Positions 1-9,592 of a stretch of 64,000 nt of DNA are shown piece after piece. Origin of the DNA: Kluyvera intermedia (GTDB lineage: Bacteria > Pseudomonadota > Gammaproteobacteria > Enterobacterales > Enterobacteriaceae); contig NZ_CP139986.1 of NCBI RefSeq assembly GCF_034424175.1, positions 1,984,001-2,048,000 of the forward strand, in the 5' to 3' direction. Within the stretch, counting starts at the first letter, position 1. Every line of letters begins with the position of its first letter. The notes beneath the pieces were generated by a model. It did not search any database. It was not told where the DNA came from and saw only the letters and a program-made list of their open reading frames with translations. Made by a program: the position numbers and the translations under genes.

Positions 1-572
1 TGCTGAATATTTGTTAATTAAAAGTAATTAATGTGCGAATGAATTTAGTGTCAATGGTTTGAAGTTACAATATGTTGAATTTACGATGAATTTTAGTTGC
101 CGCTAAAAAGTATGATCTGTAGCAAATTTCTCGTAAATAGTGCTCACAAAGATCGCCCGATCTAAATGGTCGTTAAATAGTTTCGTTGAATGAATATCCG
201 TTGGGGAGGAATAAAATAGCGTTTTGACTGTTCGTTATTTAGTCAAAATACAACGGGGGCTGATAGATTGGCGTGTAAAAGACGGTTTGATTTTGTGACG
301 AAGATCACATAAATTTCAAATTAACAGTGAGGCAACATTGTATGTGTCACATCTGGCGAGTAAAGTTGCGTCGAATTAGGAAAAATCTTAGTAAATTGTA
401 AGAAATGTTTAGATTCATCGGGGTAGAAAGTGAAATCTTTACCCGACAATCGACACAGGATTTACCTGATTGGCCATGCATTTCGACCGATTCATTTTTT
501 TATCGGGCCTTGCCCGACGACATCACGGGGTATGCGGTTTGACCGCATAGAGTACTAAATTGGTTATTCGGG
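1..572 (+). promoter_or_regulatory. flhDC upstream regulatory region
   Basis: This AT-rich stretch has no credible gene and lies directly before flhD. It contains a consensus CRP site (294-309) and ends in a probable long untranslated leader. In E. coli the flhDC promoter region integrates CRP, H-NS, OmpR, RcsB and other regulators, and CsrA binds the leader. GGA-containing bases sit close to the flhD start (about 568-578), as CsrA would need, but I cannot assign individual sites other than CRP. Confidence 0.75.
294..309 (+). promoter_or_regulatory. CRP-cAMP binding site upstream of flhDC
   Basis: TGTGA, six bases, TCACA: a perfect match to the CRP consensus, about 290 bp upstream of flhD. 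In E. coli and Salmonella CRP activates flhDC from a comparable position, giving catabolite control of motility. Confidence 0.85.
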
Positions 573-581
573 ATGGGGAAA

Positions 582-932
582 ATGCATACATCCGAGTTGC
601 TAAAGCATATCTATGACATCAATTTGTCTTATCTGCTTCTTGCACAGCGTTTGATTGGTCAGGATAAGGCTTCTGCTATGTTCCGCCTTGGTATCAACGA
701 GGATATGGCAAAAGTTCTTGGGGAACTGACGCTCCCACAGATGGTGAAATTGGCGGAAACCAACCAACTGGTTTGCCAGTTCCGTTTTGATAACGCCCAA
801 ACCATAACCCGTCTTACGCAAGAATCACGTGTGGACGACCTACAGCAGATCCACACCGGTATTCTGCTCTCAACCGCACTGCTGAATGAAGCCAGTCACT
901 CAGGCGCTCCTGCACGTAAGAAAAGGGCCTAA
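582..932 (+). CDS. flhD: FlhD, flagellar master regulator subunit
   Basis: FlhD forms the FlhD4C2 complex that activates class 2 flagellar genes with sigma-70. The 116-residue protein opens MHTSELLKHIYDINLSYLLL and is close to E. coli FlhD along its length; the centre around residues 45-60 is more divergent. I chose the ATG at 582 rather than 573 because it gives the usual 116 residues and follows a purine-rich GGGGAAA. The stop codon overlaps the flhC start, so translation is coupled, fitting the fixed stoichiometry of the complex. Confidence 0.97.
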   Translation: MHTSELLKHIYDINLSYLLLAQRLIGQDKASAMFRLGINEDMAKVLGELTLPQMVKLAETNQLVCQFRFDNAQTITRLTQESRVDDLQQIHTGILLSTALLNEASHSGAPARKKRA

Positions 933-1513
933 TGATGGTTGAAAAAAGCATTGTTCAGGAGGCGCGTGACATTCAGCTGGCTATGGAGTTGATTACTCTC
1001 GGTGCGCGGTTGCAGATGCTGGAAAGTGAAACCCAGCTCAGCCGTGGTCGTTTGATTAAACTCTACAAAGAGCTGCGTGGTAGCCCGCCGCCCAAGGGAA
1101 TGCTGCCGTTTTCCACGGACTGGTTTATGACATGGGAACAAAATATTCACTCTTCCATGTTCTGTAATGCCTGGCAATTCTTACTGAAAAGCGGCCAATG
1201 CTCCGGCGTTGATGCTGTGATAAAAGCCTACCGTTTGTATCTAGAACAGTGTCCCGAGCAGGATGCAGGGCCGTTGTTCGCCTTGACTCGCGCCTGGACT
1301 TTGGTTCGTTTTGTTGAAAGCGGACTGCTTGAACTTTCCAGCTGCCATTCCTGTGGCGGTAATTTTGTGACTCATGCACACCAGCCAGCAGGCAGCTTTG
1401 TTTGCAGCCTATGCCAGCCACCATCACGTGCCGTAAAAAGACGTAAACTTTCCAGTGATCCTGCCGATAGTAATCCACAACTGCTGGATGAACAGATAGG
1501 GCAAGCTGTTTAA
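932..1513 (+). CDS. flhC: FlhC, flagellar master regulator subunit
   Basis: FlhC is the DNA-contacting partner of FlhD. Four zinc-ligand cysteines are present at residues 138, 141, 158 and 161 (SCHSCGG and VCSLC), followed by a basic tail with RAVKRRK. Its 193 residues compare with 192 in E. coli; the extra residue comes from a doubled ATG at the start, so 935 is an equally possible initiation codon. The gene overlaps the flhD stop as TAATG and is followed by a strong terminator, closing the flhDC operon. Confidence 0.97.
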   Translation: MMVEKSIVQEARDIQLAMELITLGARLQMLESETQLSRGRLIKLYKELRGSPPPKGMLPFSTDWFMTWEQNIHSSMFCNAWQFLLKSGQCSGVDAVIKAYRLYLEQCPEQDAGPLFALTRAWTLVRFVESGLLELSSCHSCGGNFVTHAHQPAGSFVCSLCQPPSRAVKRRKLSSDPADSNPQLLDEQIGQAV

Positions 1514-1540
1514 CCCCACACTTGTGGATTAAACACTCCA

Positions 1541-1571
1541 GCAGCGGTCTTGACGACCGCTGCTTTTTTTT
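1541..1571 (+). terminator. Rho-independent terminator after flhC
   Basis: A nine-base perfect stem (GCAGCGGTC with GACCGCTGC, loop TTGAC) is followed by eight T. It separates the flhDC transcript from the motA operon. Confidence 0.93.
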
Positions 1572-1637
1572 ACCCCTTGCCGGGTGAAATACCTCAATTC
1601 TGTCTCCTCTCTTAGTCAACAGTGGAAGGATGATAGC

Positions 1638-2528
1638 GTGCTTATCTTAATAGGTTACCTGGTTGTTTTGGGGACAGTTTTCGGCGGTTACATGATGACC
1701 GGCGGACACCTTGGAGCACTGTATCAACCGGCTGAGCTGATTATTATCGGCGGAGCGGGGGTCGGCGCATTTATCGTGGGGAACAACGGTAAAGCCATCA
1801 AGGGAACGCTCAAGGCGCTGCCCTTGCTGTTTCGTCGCTCGAAATACACTAAAAGTATGTATATGGATCTGCTGGCGTTGCTGTATCGCCTGATGGCGAA
1901 ATCACGCCAACAGGGGATGTTCTCGCTGGAACGCGATATTGAAAACCCGCAAGAAAGTGAAATTTTTGCCAGCTATCCGCGCATTCTGGCCGATGCGGTG
2001 ATGCTCGAATTTATCGTCGATTATTTGCGTCTGATAATCAGCGGTAACATGAACACCTTCGAAATTGAAGCGCTGATGGATGAAGAAATTGAAACTCATG
2101 AAAGCGAATGTGAGGTTCCGGCTAACAGTCTTGCGCTGGTAGGGGACTCGCTTCCGGCATTCGGTATCGTGGCAGCAGTCATGGGCGTGGTGCATGCGCT
2201 GGGTTCAGCGGATCGCCCGGCGGCAGAGTTGGGCGCGCTGATTGCCCATGCCATGGTGGGGACTTTCCTCGGTATTCTGCTGGCCTATGGATTTGTCTCT
2301 CCACTGGCGAGCGTCCTGCGACAGAAAAGTGCCGAAACCACCAAAATGATGCAATGCGTCAAAATTACGCTGCTGTCGAATCTCAACGGCTATGCGCCAC
2401 CGATTGCCGTCGAATTTGGCCGTAAAACGCTCTACAGCAGCGAACGCCCTTCCTTTATCGAACTGGAAGAACATGTACGCGCGGTGCGTAATCCGTCAGG
2501 CCAGCAGACGACCACCGAGGACGCATGA
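1638..2528 (+). CDS. motA: MotA, flagellar stator proton channel subunit
   Basis: MotA is the four-TM stator subunit that couples proton flow to torque on FliG. The 296-residue protein starts at a GTG (1638) behind GGAAGG; upstream in-frame codons exist but family alignment begins at LILIGYLVVLGTVFGG. The torque-loop residues R90 and E98 known from E. coli fall at the same positions. motA overlaps motB by four bases (ATGA), which fits equimolar synthesis. In E. coli this operon is sigma-28 dependent; I do not see a clear sigma-28 box here. Confidence 0.97.
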   Translation: MLILIGYLVVLGTVFGGYMMTGGHLGALYQPAELIIIGGAGVGAFIVGNNGKAIKGTLKALPLLFRRSKYTKSMYMDLLALLYRLMAKSRQQGMFSLERDIENPQESEIFASYPRILADAVMLEFIVDYLRLIISGNMNTFEIEALMDEEIETHESECEVPANSLALVGDSLPAFGIVAAVMGVVHALGSADRPAAELGALIAHAMVGTFLGILLAYGFVSPLASVLRQKSAETTKMMQCVKITLLSNLNGYAPPIAVEFGRKTLYSSERPSFIELEEHVRAVRNPSGQQTTTEDA

Positions 2529-3448
2529 AAAACCAATCGCATCCTATTGTCGTCGTCAAACGGCGTAAGCATAAATCACACGGTAGCGCGCATGGCTCGT
2601 GGAAGATTGCTTACGCCGATTTTATGACGGCGATGATGGCGTTCTTCCTGGTGATGTGGCTTATCTCCATCTCCAGCCCAAAAGAGCTTATTCAGATAGC
2701 GGAATACTTCCGTACACCGTTGGCGACCGCGATTTCCGGCGGTCCCCGGATGGCGAACAGTGATAGCCCGATTCCCGGCGGTGGCGATGACGTCACCCAA
2801 CAGCAGGGCGAAGTCCATAAACAGCCCAATGTTGAGGAGCTGAGAAAACGCATGGAGACGAATCGTCTTAAGCGTATTCGCGGTGAACTGGATCAACTGA
2901 TTGAAGCCGACCCGAAGCTGCGGGCGCTGCGTCCCCATCTGAAAATCGACTTAGTACAAGAAGGGCTGCGCATTCAGATTATTGATAGTCAGAATCGCCC
3001 GATGTTTAAAACCGGTAGCGCCGAGGTGGAACCGTATATGCGCGATATTCTGCGCGGCATTGCCCCGGTATTAAACGAGATCCCCAACAAAATTAGCCTT
3101 TCCGGCCATACTGATGATTACCCGTACGCCAATGGTGATCGAGGGTATAGCAACTGGGAGCTGTCGGCAGACCGCGCCAATGCCTCGCGCCGTGAACTGG
3201 TTGCAGGCGGGATTAGCGACGGCAAAGTTTTACGCGTCATTGGGATGTCAAACTCGATGCGCCTCTCAGCGCGTGGCGGCGATGCGATTAACCGTCGTAT
3301 CAGTCTGCTGGTGCTGAATAACCAGGCTGAACAGGCCATTCTCCACGAGAATGCCGAGAGCCAGAATGAACCTTTAAGCGTATTACAGTCGCCGACGTAT
3401 TCAACATCTGCGGCCGGTACTACGCCGCCACAACCCGACTCGAGGTGA
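2525..3448 (+). CDS. motB: MotB, flagellar stator peptidoglycan-anchored subunit
   Basis: MotB has one TM helix near residues 28-50 carrying the proton-binding D32 (AYADFMTAMMAF), and a C-terminal OmpA-like peptidoglycan-binding domain with LSGHTDDYPYANG. Length is 307 residues against 308 in E. coli. The tail after about residue 270 is low-complexity, as usual. It sits between motA (overlap) and cheA (GTG start four bases after its stop). Confidence 0.97.
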   Translation: MKNQSHPIVVVKRRKHKSHGSAHGSWKIAYADFMTAMMAFFLVMWLISISSPKELIQIAEYFRTPLATAISGGPRMANSDSPIPGGGDDVTQQQGEVHKQPNVEELRKRMETNRLKRIRGELDQLIEADPKLRALRPHLKIDLVQEGLRIQIIDSQNRPMFKTGSAEVEPYMRDILRGIAPVLNEIPNKISLSGHTDDYPYANGDRGYSNWELSADRANASRRELVAGGISDGKVLRVIGMSNSMRLSARGGDAINRRISLLVLNNQAEQAILHENAESQNEPLSVLQSPTYSTSAAGTTPPQPDSR

Positions 3449-3452
3449 TTGC

Positions 3453-5468
3453 GTGAGCATGGATATCAGCGATTTTTATCAGACGTTTTTTGATGAGGCC
3501 GACGAACTATTGGCCGATATGGAACAGCATCTGCTGAACCTAGTGGTGGATGACCCTGATGCTGAACAGATGAATGCGATTTTCCGCGCGGCGCACTCCA
3601 TTAAGGGCGGGGCGGGCACGTTTGGCTTCACCATCTTGCAGGAAACGACCCACTTGATGGAGAACCTGCTGGATGAGGCCCGGCGCGGGGAAATGCAGCT
3701 CAACACCGACATTATCAACCTGTTTTTGGAAACCAAAGATATTATGCAGGAACAGCTCGACGCCTATAAAAGCTCCAGCGAACCGGATGCTGCTAGCTTT
3801 GAATATATCTGCAATGCGCTGCGCCAACTTGCGCTGGAAGCAAAGGGTGAAAGCGCTCCATCGGCTACCGGCAATGCCCGATTAAGCGTGGTGGATAATG
3901 ACCCGCAGGAAGACGCTGACGATCTCTCATCTGCCGAAGTTCCCGGTCAAACGCAGATCATGTTGTCGCGCCTGAAGCCCGGTGAGCCAGAGATGCTCGA
4001 AGAAGAGCTGGGGAATCTCGCCACGTTAAGCCAGGTCAGTAAAACCGCAGATTCCCTAACGGCGATTATTGACGGTGAGGTCAACCAGGACGATATCGTG
4101 GCGGTGCTGTGCTTTGTGATTGAGGCTGACCAGATTGAGTTCACCACCACGGCGACGGTTGAAGAAAATGCCGTTGTTGTCGAGGAAGTGATAGCCGCTC
4201 CGGTGGAGGTTCCAGTCGCGGTGAACGCGCCTGCACCGTCCCCACGCGTTGAGCGAGAAAAACCGGCGGCGCGTACCAGCGAATCCAGCAGCATTCGCGT
4301 GGCGGTGGAAAAGGTCGATCAACTGATTAACCTGGTGGGTGAACTGGTGATCACGCAGTCGATGCTGGCTCAGCGTTCTAACGCCCTGGATCCGGTGTCG
4401 CACGGTGATTTGATTACCAGCATGGGCCAGTTGCAACGCAACGCGCGCGACCTGCAGGAATCGGTTATGTCGATCCGCATGATGCCGATGGAATACGTCT
4501 TTAGCCGTTTCCCACGTCTGGTGCGAGATCTGGCGAGTAAACTTGGCAAACAGGTTGAACTGACGCAAATCGGTAGCTCAACGGAGCTGGATAAAAGTCT
4601 GATTGAACGCATTATCGACCCACTCACGCACTTGGTGCGCAACAGTCTTGACCACGGGATTGAGTCGCCGGAGGCTCGTCTGGCGGCGGGGAAATCGGCG
4701 GTGGGTAATTTAACCCTGTCCGCTGAGCATCAGGGCGGCAACATCTGTATTGAAGTGACCGACGATGGCGCCGGATTAAACCGTGAGCGCATCCTGGCCA
4801 AAGCCCTGTCACAAGGGATGTCGGTCAGCGAAAGCATGACCGATGAAGAGGTCGGTATGCTGATCTTTGCGCCTGGTTTTTCGACTGCGGAGCAGGTGAC
4901 CGATGTTTCAGGGCGCGGCGTGGGTATGGACGTGGTGAAGCGAAACATCCAGGAGATGGGCGGCCACGTTGAGATTAAATCCCGGCAGGGTGCGGGAACA
5001 ACCATTCGTATCCTGCTCCCGCTGACGCTGGCGATTCTTGACGGCATGTCGGTGAAAGTGAGTGAAGAGGTCTTTATCCTGCCGCTCAATGCGGTGATGG
5101 AATCCCTACAGCCGCGTGAAGAGGATCTGCATCCTCTGGCGGGCGGCGAGCGTGTGCTGGAAGTGCGTGGAGAGTACCTGCCACTGGTGGAACTGTGGAA
5201 AGCGTTCGAGGTGCAGGGGGCGAAGACTGAAGCGACGCAGGGCATTGTGGTTATTCTGCAAAGTGCTGGTCGCCGCTACGCGCTACTGGTTGATCAACTG
5301 ATTGGCCAGCATCAGGTGGTGGTGAAAAACCTGGAGAGCAACTATCGCAAGGTGCCGGGTATTTCGGCCGCGACTATTCTCGGCGATGGTAGCGTTGCGC
5401 TGATTGTCGATGTCTCCGCCCTACAGGGATTGAATCGTGAAAAACGTCTGGCGAACACAGCCGCCTGA
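3453..5468 (+). CDS. cheA: CheA, chemotaxis histidine kinase
   Basis: CheA autophosphorylates under receptor control and passes phosphate to CheY and CheB. Domains in order: P1 with the phospho-accepting H48 (AAHSIKGG), P2 docking region, dimerisation helix near QLINLVGELVITQS, kinase domain with N box VRNSLDHGIE and G boxes DDGAGLN and GRGVGMD, and a CheW-like P5 domain. It starts at GTG. M98 (3744), the start of the short form CheA-S in E. coli, is conserved. At 671 residues it exceeds E. coli (654), the difference lying in the P1-P2-P3 linkers. Confidence 0.97.
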   Translation: MSMDISDFYQTFFDEADELLADMEQHLLNLVVDDPDAEQMNAIFRAAHSIKGGAGTFGFTILQETTHLMENLLDEARRGEMQLNTDIINLFLETKDIMQEQLDAYKSSSEPDAASFEYICNALRQLALEAKGESAPSATGNARLSVVDNDPQEDADDLSSAEVPGQTQIMLSRLKPGEPEMLEEELGNLATLSQVSKTADSLTAIIDGEVNQDDIVAVLCFVIEADQIEFTTTATVEENAVVVEEVIAAPVEVPVAVNAPAPSPRVEREKPAARTSESSSIRVAVEKVDQLINLVGELVITQSMLAQRSNALDPVSHGDLITSMGQLQRNARDLQESVMSIRMMPMEYVFSRFPRLVRDLASKLGKQVELTQIGSSTELDKSLIERIIDPLTHLVRNSLDHGIESPEARLAAGKSAVGNLTLSAEHQGGNICIEVTDDGAGLNRERILAKALSQGMSVSESMTDEEVGMLIFAPGFSTAEQVTDVSGRGVGMDVVKRNIQEMGGHVEIKSRQGAGTTIRILLPLTLAILDGMSVKVSEEVFILPLNAVMESLQPREEDLHPLAGGERVLEVRGEYLPLVELWKAFEVQGAKTEATQGIVVILQSAGRRYALLVDQLIGQHQVVVKNLESNYRKVPGISAATILGDGSVALIVDVSALQGLNREKRLANTAA

Positions 5469-5491
5469 AACGCTTAAGAAAAGGTAAAAAC

Positions 5492-5995
5492 ATGACCGGA
5501 ATGACGAATGTAACAAAGCTGGCGGGCGAACCGACAGGGCAGGAATTTTTAGTCTTTACGTTGGGTAATGAAGAGTACGGCATCGATATCCTGAAAGTGC
5601 AGGAGATCCGCGGCTACGATCAGGTGACGCGCATTGCCAATACCCCAGCCTTTATTAAAGGCGTCACCAACCTGCGTGGCGTGATTGTGCCGATTGTCGA
5701 TCTGCGTGTGAAGTTCAGCCAGGAAGACGTTGAGTACAATGATAATACGGTGGTGATTGTGCTTAACCTGGGACAGCGGGTCGTGGGAATTGTCGTTGAC
5801 GGCGTTTCTGACGTGCTGTCATTGGCCTCTGAGCAGATTCGCCCGGCGCCGGAATTTGCAGTGACCTTGTCGACTGAATACCTGACCGGACTGGGAGCCC
5901 TGGGCGACCGTATGTTGATTCTGGTTAACATTGAGAAGTTACTCAATAGCGAAGAGATGGCGCTGCTGGATAGCGCTGCCAGTCACGCGGCCTGA
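5492..5995 (+). CDS. cheW: CheW, chemotaxis coupling protein
   Basis: CheW bridges receptors and the CheA P5 domain in the chemoreceptor array. The 167-residue protein is nearly identical to E. coli CheW, including the NLRGVIVPIVDLR core. It is the last gene of the mot-che operon: a perfect 14-bp hairpin follows at once, and the next genes here are not chemotaxis genes. Confidence 0.97.
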   Translation: MTGMTNVTKLAGEPTGQEFLVFTLGNEEYGIDILKVQEIRGYDQVTRIANTPAFIKGVTNLRGVIVPIVDLRVKFSQEDVEYNDNTVVIVLNLGQRVVGIVVDGVSDVLSLASEQIRPAPEFAVTLSTEYLTGLGALGDRMLILVNIEKLLNSEEMALLDSAASHAA

Positions 5996-6000
5996 TAATT

Positions 6001-6034
6001 ATAAGGCTCATCGTCATTACACGATGAGCCTTAT
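6001..6034 (+). terminator. Terminator after cheW
   Basis: A perfect 14-bp stem (ATAAGGCTCATCGT with its complement, loop CATTAC) is followed by TTT. It marks the end of the motAB-cheAW transcript. Confidence 0.85.
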
Positions 6035-6663
6035 TTAAAATGTGAGTCAACGCAATATTCATCACAGGGAAAAGATAATTTAAAAACTGTGCGCTTGAGA
6101 CATACCCGGTTATCATTTTTACACTCTTCATTGTTGTTTATTCTTTCTTCCTCGTTCTTCCGCTCATTTTTATATTCATGAAAATTATTTTTCCCGTAAA
6201 TTGATTTTTGTTATGAATCTTTCATTCGAAAGTCGCATTAAACCCGTTATTGAAAACTCATCCCATATTCCCCTGGTGTAATCTGAATTGCTGATGGATT
6301 AGTCTGCTATGATATTTTTATGTTAATTTTTAATGTGTTATTTGTCTATATTGTCTGGTTTTATTGTTTGCGCGATGTTGTTATTTGGTTTTGAATTAAT
6401 GTTTAGACATATTTTTAAATCAAAATGAGTAAACTCTGAATGGTAATTCATAAATAAATTAATTATTTGTAAATTAATCTTCATTTTATGAGTTCGAGAA
6501 AGAAAATAATTCTTAGTGATAGCGATCTTATTTCTAATTTATGCGCATGGAAAAGAGATTCAGACTGCAATTATTATCGACGACGTGGAAAACAATGTTT
6601 CTTTCCCATTATTAAATTCGATAGTAACTAAAAATAATCTTAAATATTGATTAAGGGATTTCT
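6035..6663. other. AT-rich intergenic region upstream of the porin
   Basis: These 629 bases are strongly AT-rich and contain no convincing gene on either strand. They must hold the porin promoter; long AT tracts of this sort upstream of enterobacterial porins usually bind OmpR and H-NS, but I cannot point to a reliable site. Its composition differs from the GC-richer che genes on both sides, consistent with an acquired segment. Confidence 0.55.
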
Positions 6664-7938
6664 ATGCGCGTAAAAAATGTAATGCTTAAACCTTCTATTA
6701 TTGCTCTGGCTATTACGGCTGCCGTTGGTGTGCCAACCTATGCGCTGGCGAGCAGCGGTGAGCAGGCTTCTCCGGCCTATACTGCCACGCAGACCAAAGG
6801 CGAGATGGTTTACCAAAATGACGATACGGCGATTGCTATTATGGGCTCCGTGCGTCTTATGGCGAAAGACGATTCGGCGCATAGTGTCGAACATAATATC
6901 CAGAACAATGACTCGCGTCTGGGGGTGGCACTGCGACAGAAAATTAATGACAACGGCTTTTATGCTGCAGGCTATTACGAGACAGGGATGCATGGTCTGG
7001 ATTCGGCAACCGATGATCAGGGCAACGATGTTTATACTCGTCAGGCTTATGCGGGTGTCGGTAACGATAACTACGGCGTGGCGACCTTCGGTAAACAATA
7101 TGCGCCAACTGACTGGGGACTGGGGATTGATACCACCTACGCTTATGGCGGTAAGGCAAAACATGACACAGCCGGGATGTCGACCGATATTATTAACTCT
7201 GCGGCCATTTATTATTACAACACCAAAGCATTCACCGTGGGTGTCATGGGGCAAGGGAATGATGATGTTGATAAGATTGGCTTCGGTAGCGGCTATGGCG
7301 ACGGCCCGGATATGCATGATGCTTACCATGATGGTTCTGCCTCTGTGCACGGTGGTGCGGCACTGGCGGCGCAATATCGCTTTGAAAATGGCTTCTCTGT
7401 TTCTGGTTCCGCGGCTTATAACAACTACACGGTGAATCAGGGTTCTGTAACCACTGATGTTCCAATCGGCCCGAACGGCGGCACCGTACCTATGACGATG
7501 GTAACCGGCCCATCCTATGACGGTAATACCTATTCGATGGGGATGAACGCCAAATACACCGCTAACTTTGATGGCTTCACCTGGTATAACGGTGCGCAGG
7601 CCACCTATTACATCAACAAAGTTGATGATGTTCAGGCGGCAACCAGCAACACCAGCAATCAAACCAACGACCAGGAAACCATTCTGGGTCTGGAATACGC
7701 CTCGCAATTTAAAATTACTCCGGAGTGGAGCGTTTACGCCAACTTTGACTGGACGGAAGGGGGTGATGCTATGAATGGTCAGCATTTCCAGTCCACGACG
7801 CTGGGTACCGATTACTGGTTAGGCAAAAACGCGGTGACCTATATCGAATACGGCTATGAAAAAGCCAGCGGTAATACCGATGAGTCTTATAACGTTTCCG
7901 ATCACCTGGCCGCGGTGGGAATGCGTATCTTTATCTAG
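6664..7938 (+). CDS. General porin-like outer-membrane protein
   Basis: The product is a 424-residue outer-membrane beta-barrel of the Gram-negative porin type. A signal peptide (residues 1 to about 30, ending TYALA before SS) is followed by alternating beta-strand sequence rich in Y, G, N and D, such as NGFYAAGYYETG and YGVATFGKQY. It ends in RIFI rather than the usual terminal F that promotes BAM-dependent assembly, a small oddity. It is too divergent to call ompC or ompF. It sits alone between cheW and a symporter, with its own long upstream region and terminator. Substrate unknown. Confidence 0.8.
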   Translation: MRVKNVMLKPSIIALAITAAVGVPTYALASSGEQASPAYTATQTKGEMVYQNDDTAIAIMGSVRLMAKDDSAHSVEHNIQNNDSRLGVALRQKINDNGFYAAGYYETGMHGLDSATDDQGNDVYTRQAYAGVGNDNYGVATFGKQYAPTDWGLGIDTTYAYGGKAKHDTAGMSTDIINSAAIYYYNTKAFTVGVMGQGNDDVDKIGFGSGYGDGPDMHDAYHDGSASVHGGAALAAQYRFENGFSVSGSAAYNNYTVNQGSVTTDVPIGPNGGTVPMTMVTGPSYDGNTYSMGMNAKYTANFDGFTWYNGAQATYYINKVDDVQAATSNTSNQTNDQETILGLEYASQFKITPEWSVYANFDWTEGGDAMNGQHFQSTTLGTDYWLGKNAVTYIEYGYEKASGNTDESYNVSDHLAAVGMRIFI

Positions 7939-8038
7939 CCGTCGTTTGACTCCGTCCTATGCCAGTGGGGTGGGTGCCATGCTTTTCATTGTTTCGCCGT
8001 GGATGTTTGGGCGCAAGTGGTGGGTTTATGTTGTATTT

Positions 8039-8064
8039 AGCCAGACCCTGGAGTCTGGCTTTTG
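8039..8064 (+). terminator. Terminator after the porin gene
   Basis: The stem AGCCAGAC/GTCTGGCT with loop CCTGGA is followed by TTTGTTTT. It ends the porin transcript and may also limit read-through from the convergent symporter gene. Confidence 0.88.
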
Positions 8065-8077
8065 TTTTGGTGTCAAT

Positions 8078-8102
8078 CCCGGCCAAGCGCAGCGCCGCCG
8101 GG
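8078..8102. repeat. REP-type palindromic repeat
   Basis: The imperfect palindrome reads CCCGGCCAAGCGCAGCGCCG then CCGGG. The same unit recurs at 26707-26735, 30308-30338 (inverted) and 30353-30381. Repetitive extragenic palindromes of this kind sit between genes in enterobacteria and can stabilise mRNA 3' ends. Confidence 0.8.
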
Positions 8103-8115
8103 ACAGGCTCAACGA

Positions 8116-9378
8116 TCACATATTCTGCTGCACAACCTCAGGCTCAACTTCACTGAGCTGGCCTTCGTTTTGCGACAACATCGCCGTGGCGACGCCGTTA
8201 CCCAGCACATTGATGGCTGAACGTCCCATGTCGAGGAAGTGGTCGATACCCATCAGCAGCAAAATCCCGGCCACCGGAATGTTAAAGCTTGGGATGGTCG
8301 CTGCCAGTACGACCAGCGCAGAACGCGGTACACCGGCAATCCCTTTTGACGCCAGCATCAACGTCAGCATCAGCACAGCAATCTCTGAGAAACTCAGGTG
8401 AATGTTGTACGCCTGAGCGATAAACATTGAGGCGAAGGAGCAATACACCATCGACCCCACCAGGTTAAACGAATAACCGATAGGCAGTACGAAAGAGACG
8501 ATATTACGAGAGCAGCCGAATTTGGTCAGTTGTTCCAGCGTTTTCGGATAAGCCGCTTCAGAGCTGCTGGTGGTGAAAGCCACCAGTACCGGGTCTTTCA
8601 GCATCCCGAGCAGGCGGAAAACTTCTTTCTTGAGCACCATATAGCCAATCGCCACCAGTGCGCAGCAGGTCAGCAAAATCGCTACGTAGTAGCCACCGAT
8701 AAATGAGGCATAGTTCAGTAAAATACCCAGACCTTCCGTGGCAATCACCGACGAGATGGCGGCAAAAATCGCCAGCGGCGCAACGTACATCACGTAACCC
8801 GTCACCTTGAGCATAATGTGGGAAACCACATCCAGTGCGGCAACCAACGGCGCATTGAACTTCTGGCCCAATGACGCGCCACCGATACCAAAGAACATCG
8901 AGAAGACGACGATTTGCAGGATTTCGTTATCGGCCATCGCCCCAACAATGCTGGTTGGAATGGTATGAGACAGAAACCCCTTCAGACTCATGCCACTGAC
9001 CGCAAGGCCAGTATCCACGGTATCTTTCGGAATCGTCAGATTCAGACCGCTGCCTGGATGTTGCAGGGTGACGATAAACAGCCCAACCAGAATCGACAGC
9101 ACCGACGAGCTGATAAACCAGACCATCGCTTTACCACCAACGCGGCCAATCGTTGAGGTCTCGCCGAGTTTCATGATACCCACGGTCAAGGTGCTAAAGA
9201 CCAAAGGCGCAATCACCATTTTGATGAGTCGCAGGAAGATATCGGTGAAGAGGGTGATGTTGCCAGACCAGGCCTGAATGGTGTTTGCTGATGCGTAAGA
9301 ATGGATCATTGCGCCGGTGAGAATCCCCGCCAGCATGAAAATCACGATGAAAATCGTGAGTTTATTCGCGTTTGCCAC
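8116..9378 (-). CDS. DAACS-family dicarboxylate/amino acid:cation symporter
   Basis: The 420-residue inner-membrane transporter belongs to the DctA/GltP/GltT family. It shows the family's features: about eight TM segments plus two re-entrant loops, the serine-rich motif TTSSSEAAYP, and a C-terminal ligand-binding region with MGIDHFLDMGRSAINVLGN. The usual NMDG-type motif reads NLVGS, so sodium or proton coupling details may differ. It starts with GTG after GGAG. It reads leftward, convergent with the porin and divergent from tar. Substrate is likely a C4-dicarboxylate, glutamate or aspartate (inference). Confidence 0.85.
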   Translation of the reverse strand: MANANKLTIFIVIFMLAGILTGAMIHSYASANTIQAWSGNITLFTDIFLRLIKMVIAPLVFSTLTVGIMKLGETSTIGRVGGKAMVWFISSSVLSILVGLFIVTLQHPGSGLNLTIPKDTVDTGLAVSGMSLKGFLSHTIPTSIVGAMADNEILQIVVFSMFFGIGGASLGQKFNAPLVAALDVVSHIMLKVTGYVMYVAPLAIFAAISSVIATEGLGILLNYASFIGGYYVAILLTCCALVAIGYMVLKKEVFRLLGMLKDPVLVAFTTSSSEAAYPKTLEQLTKFGCSRNIVSFVLPIGYSFNLVGSMVYCSFASMFIAQAYNIHLSFSEIAVLMLTLMLASKGIAGVPRSALVVLAATIPSFNIPVAGILLLMGIDHFLDMGRSAINVLGNGVATAMLSQNEGQLSEVEPEVVQQNM

Positions 9379-9592
9379 AAAAAATACTCCGTCAGATTAC
9401 GAAATTGCCCCGCGATGAAATAATGATTTTTATTATGTAATGCCATCAATTCATTCATTACATAAATTGTATGAAACTAGGGTTATTTACAACTTTTTTT
9501 TATGATTTATAAAAATCGTTGTGATTCAGTCACTCGCAATCCTGCTGCCCCGTACCCCTTCTCCTGCCCACGATTTTTACCCTGAGCGCACA

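Noticed and set aside
929..1619. Long antisense frames opposite flhC (929-1177 and 1125-1619)
   Set aside because: They lie opposite a well-conserved gene, lack ribosome binding sites and show no recognisable protein family; they are by-products of codon usage.
1572..1637. Possible sigma-28 promoter for motA
   Set aside because: GCCGGGTGA partly resembles a FliA -10 box, but no TAAAG-like -35 stands 11 bases upstream, so I did not annotate it.
6640..7785. A 381-codon frame on the minus strand of the porin gene
   Set aside because: The porin on the plus strand has a signal peptide and beta-barrel pattern; the opposite frame has low-complexity I/V/R-rich composition and no family resemblance.
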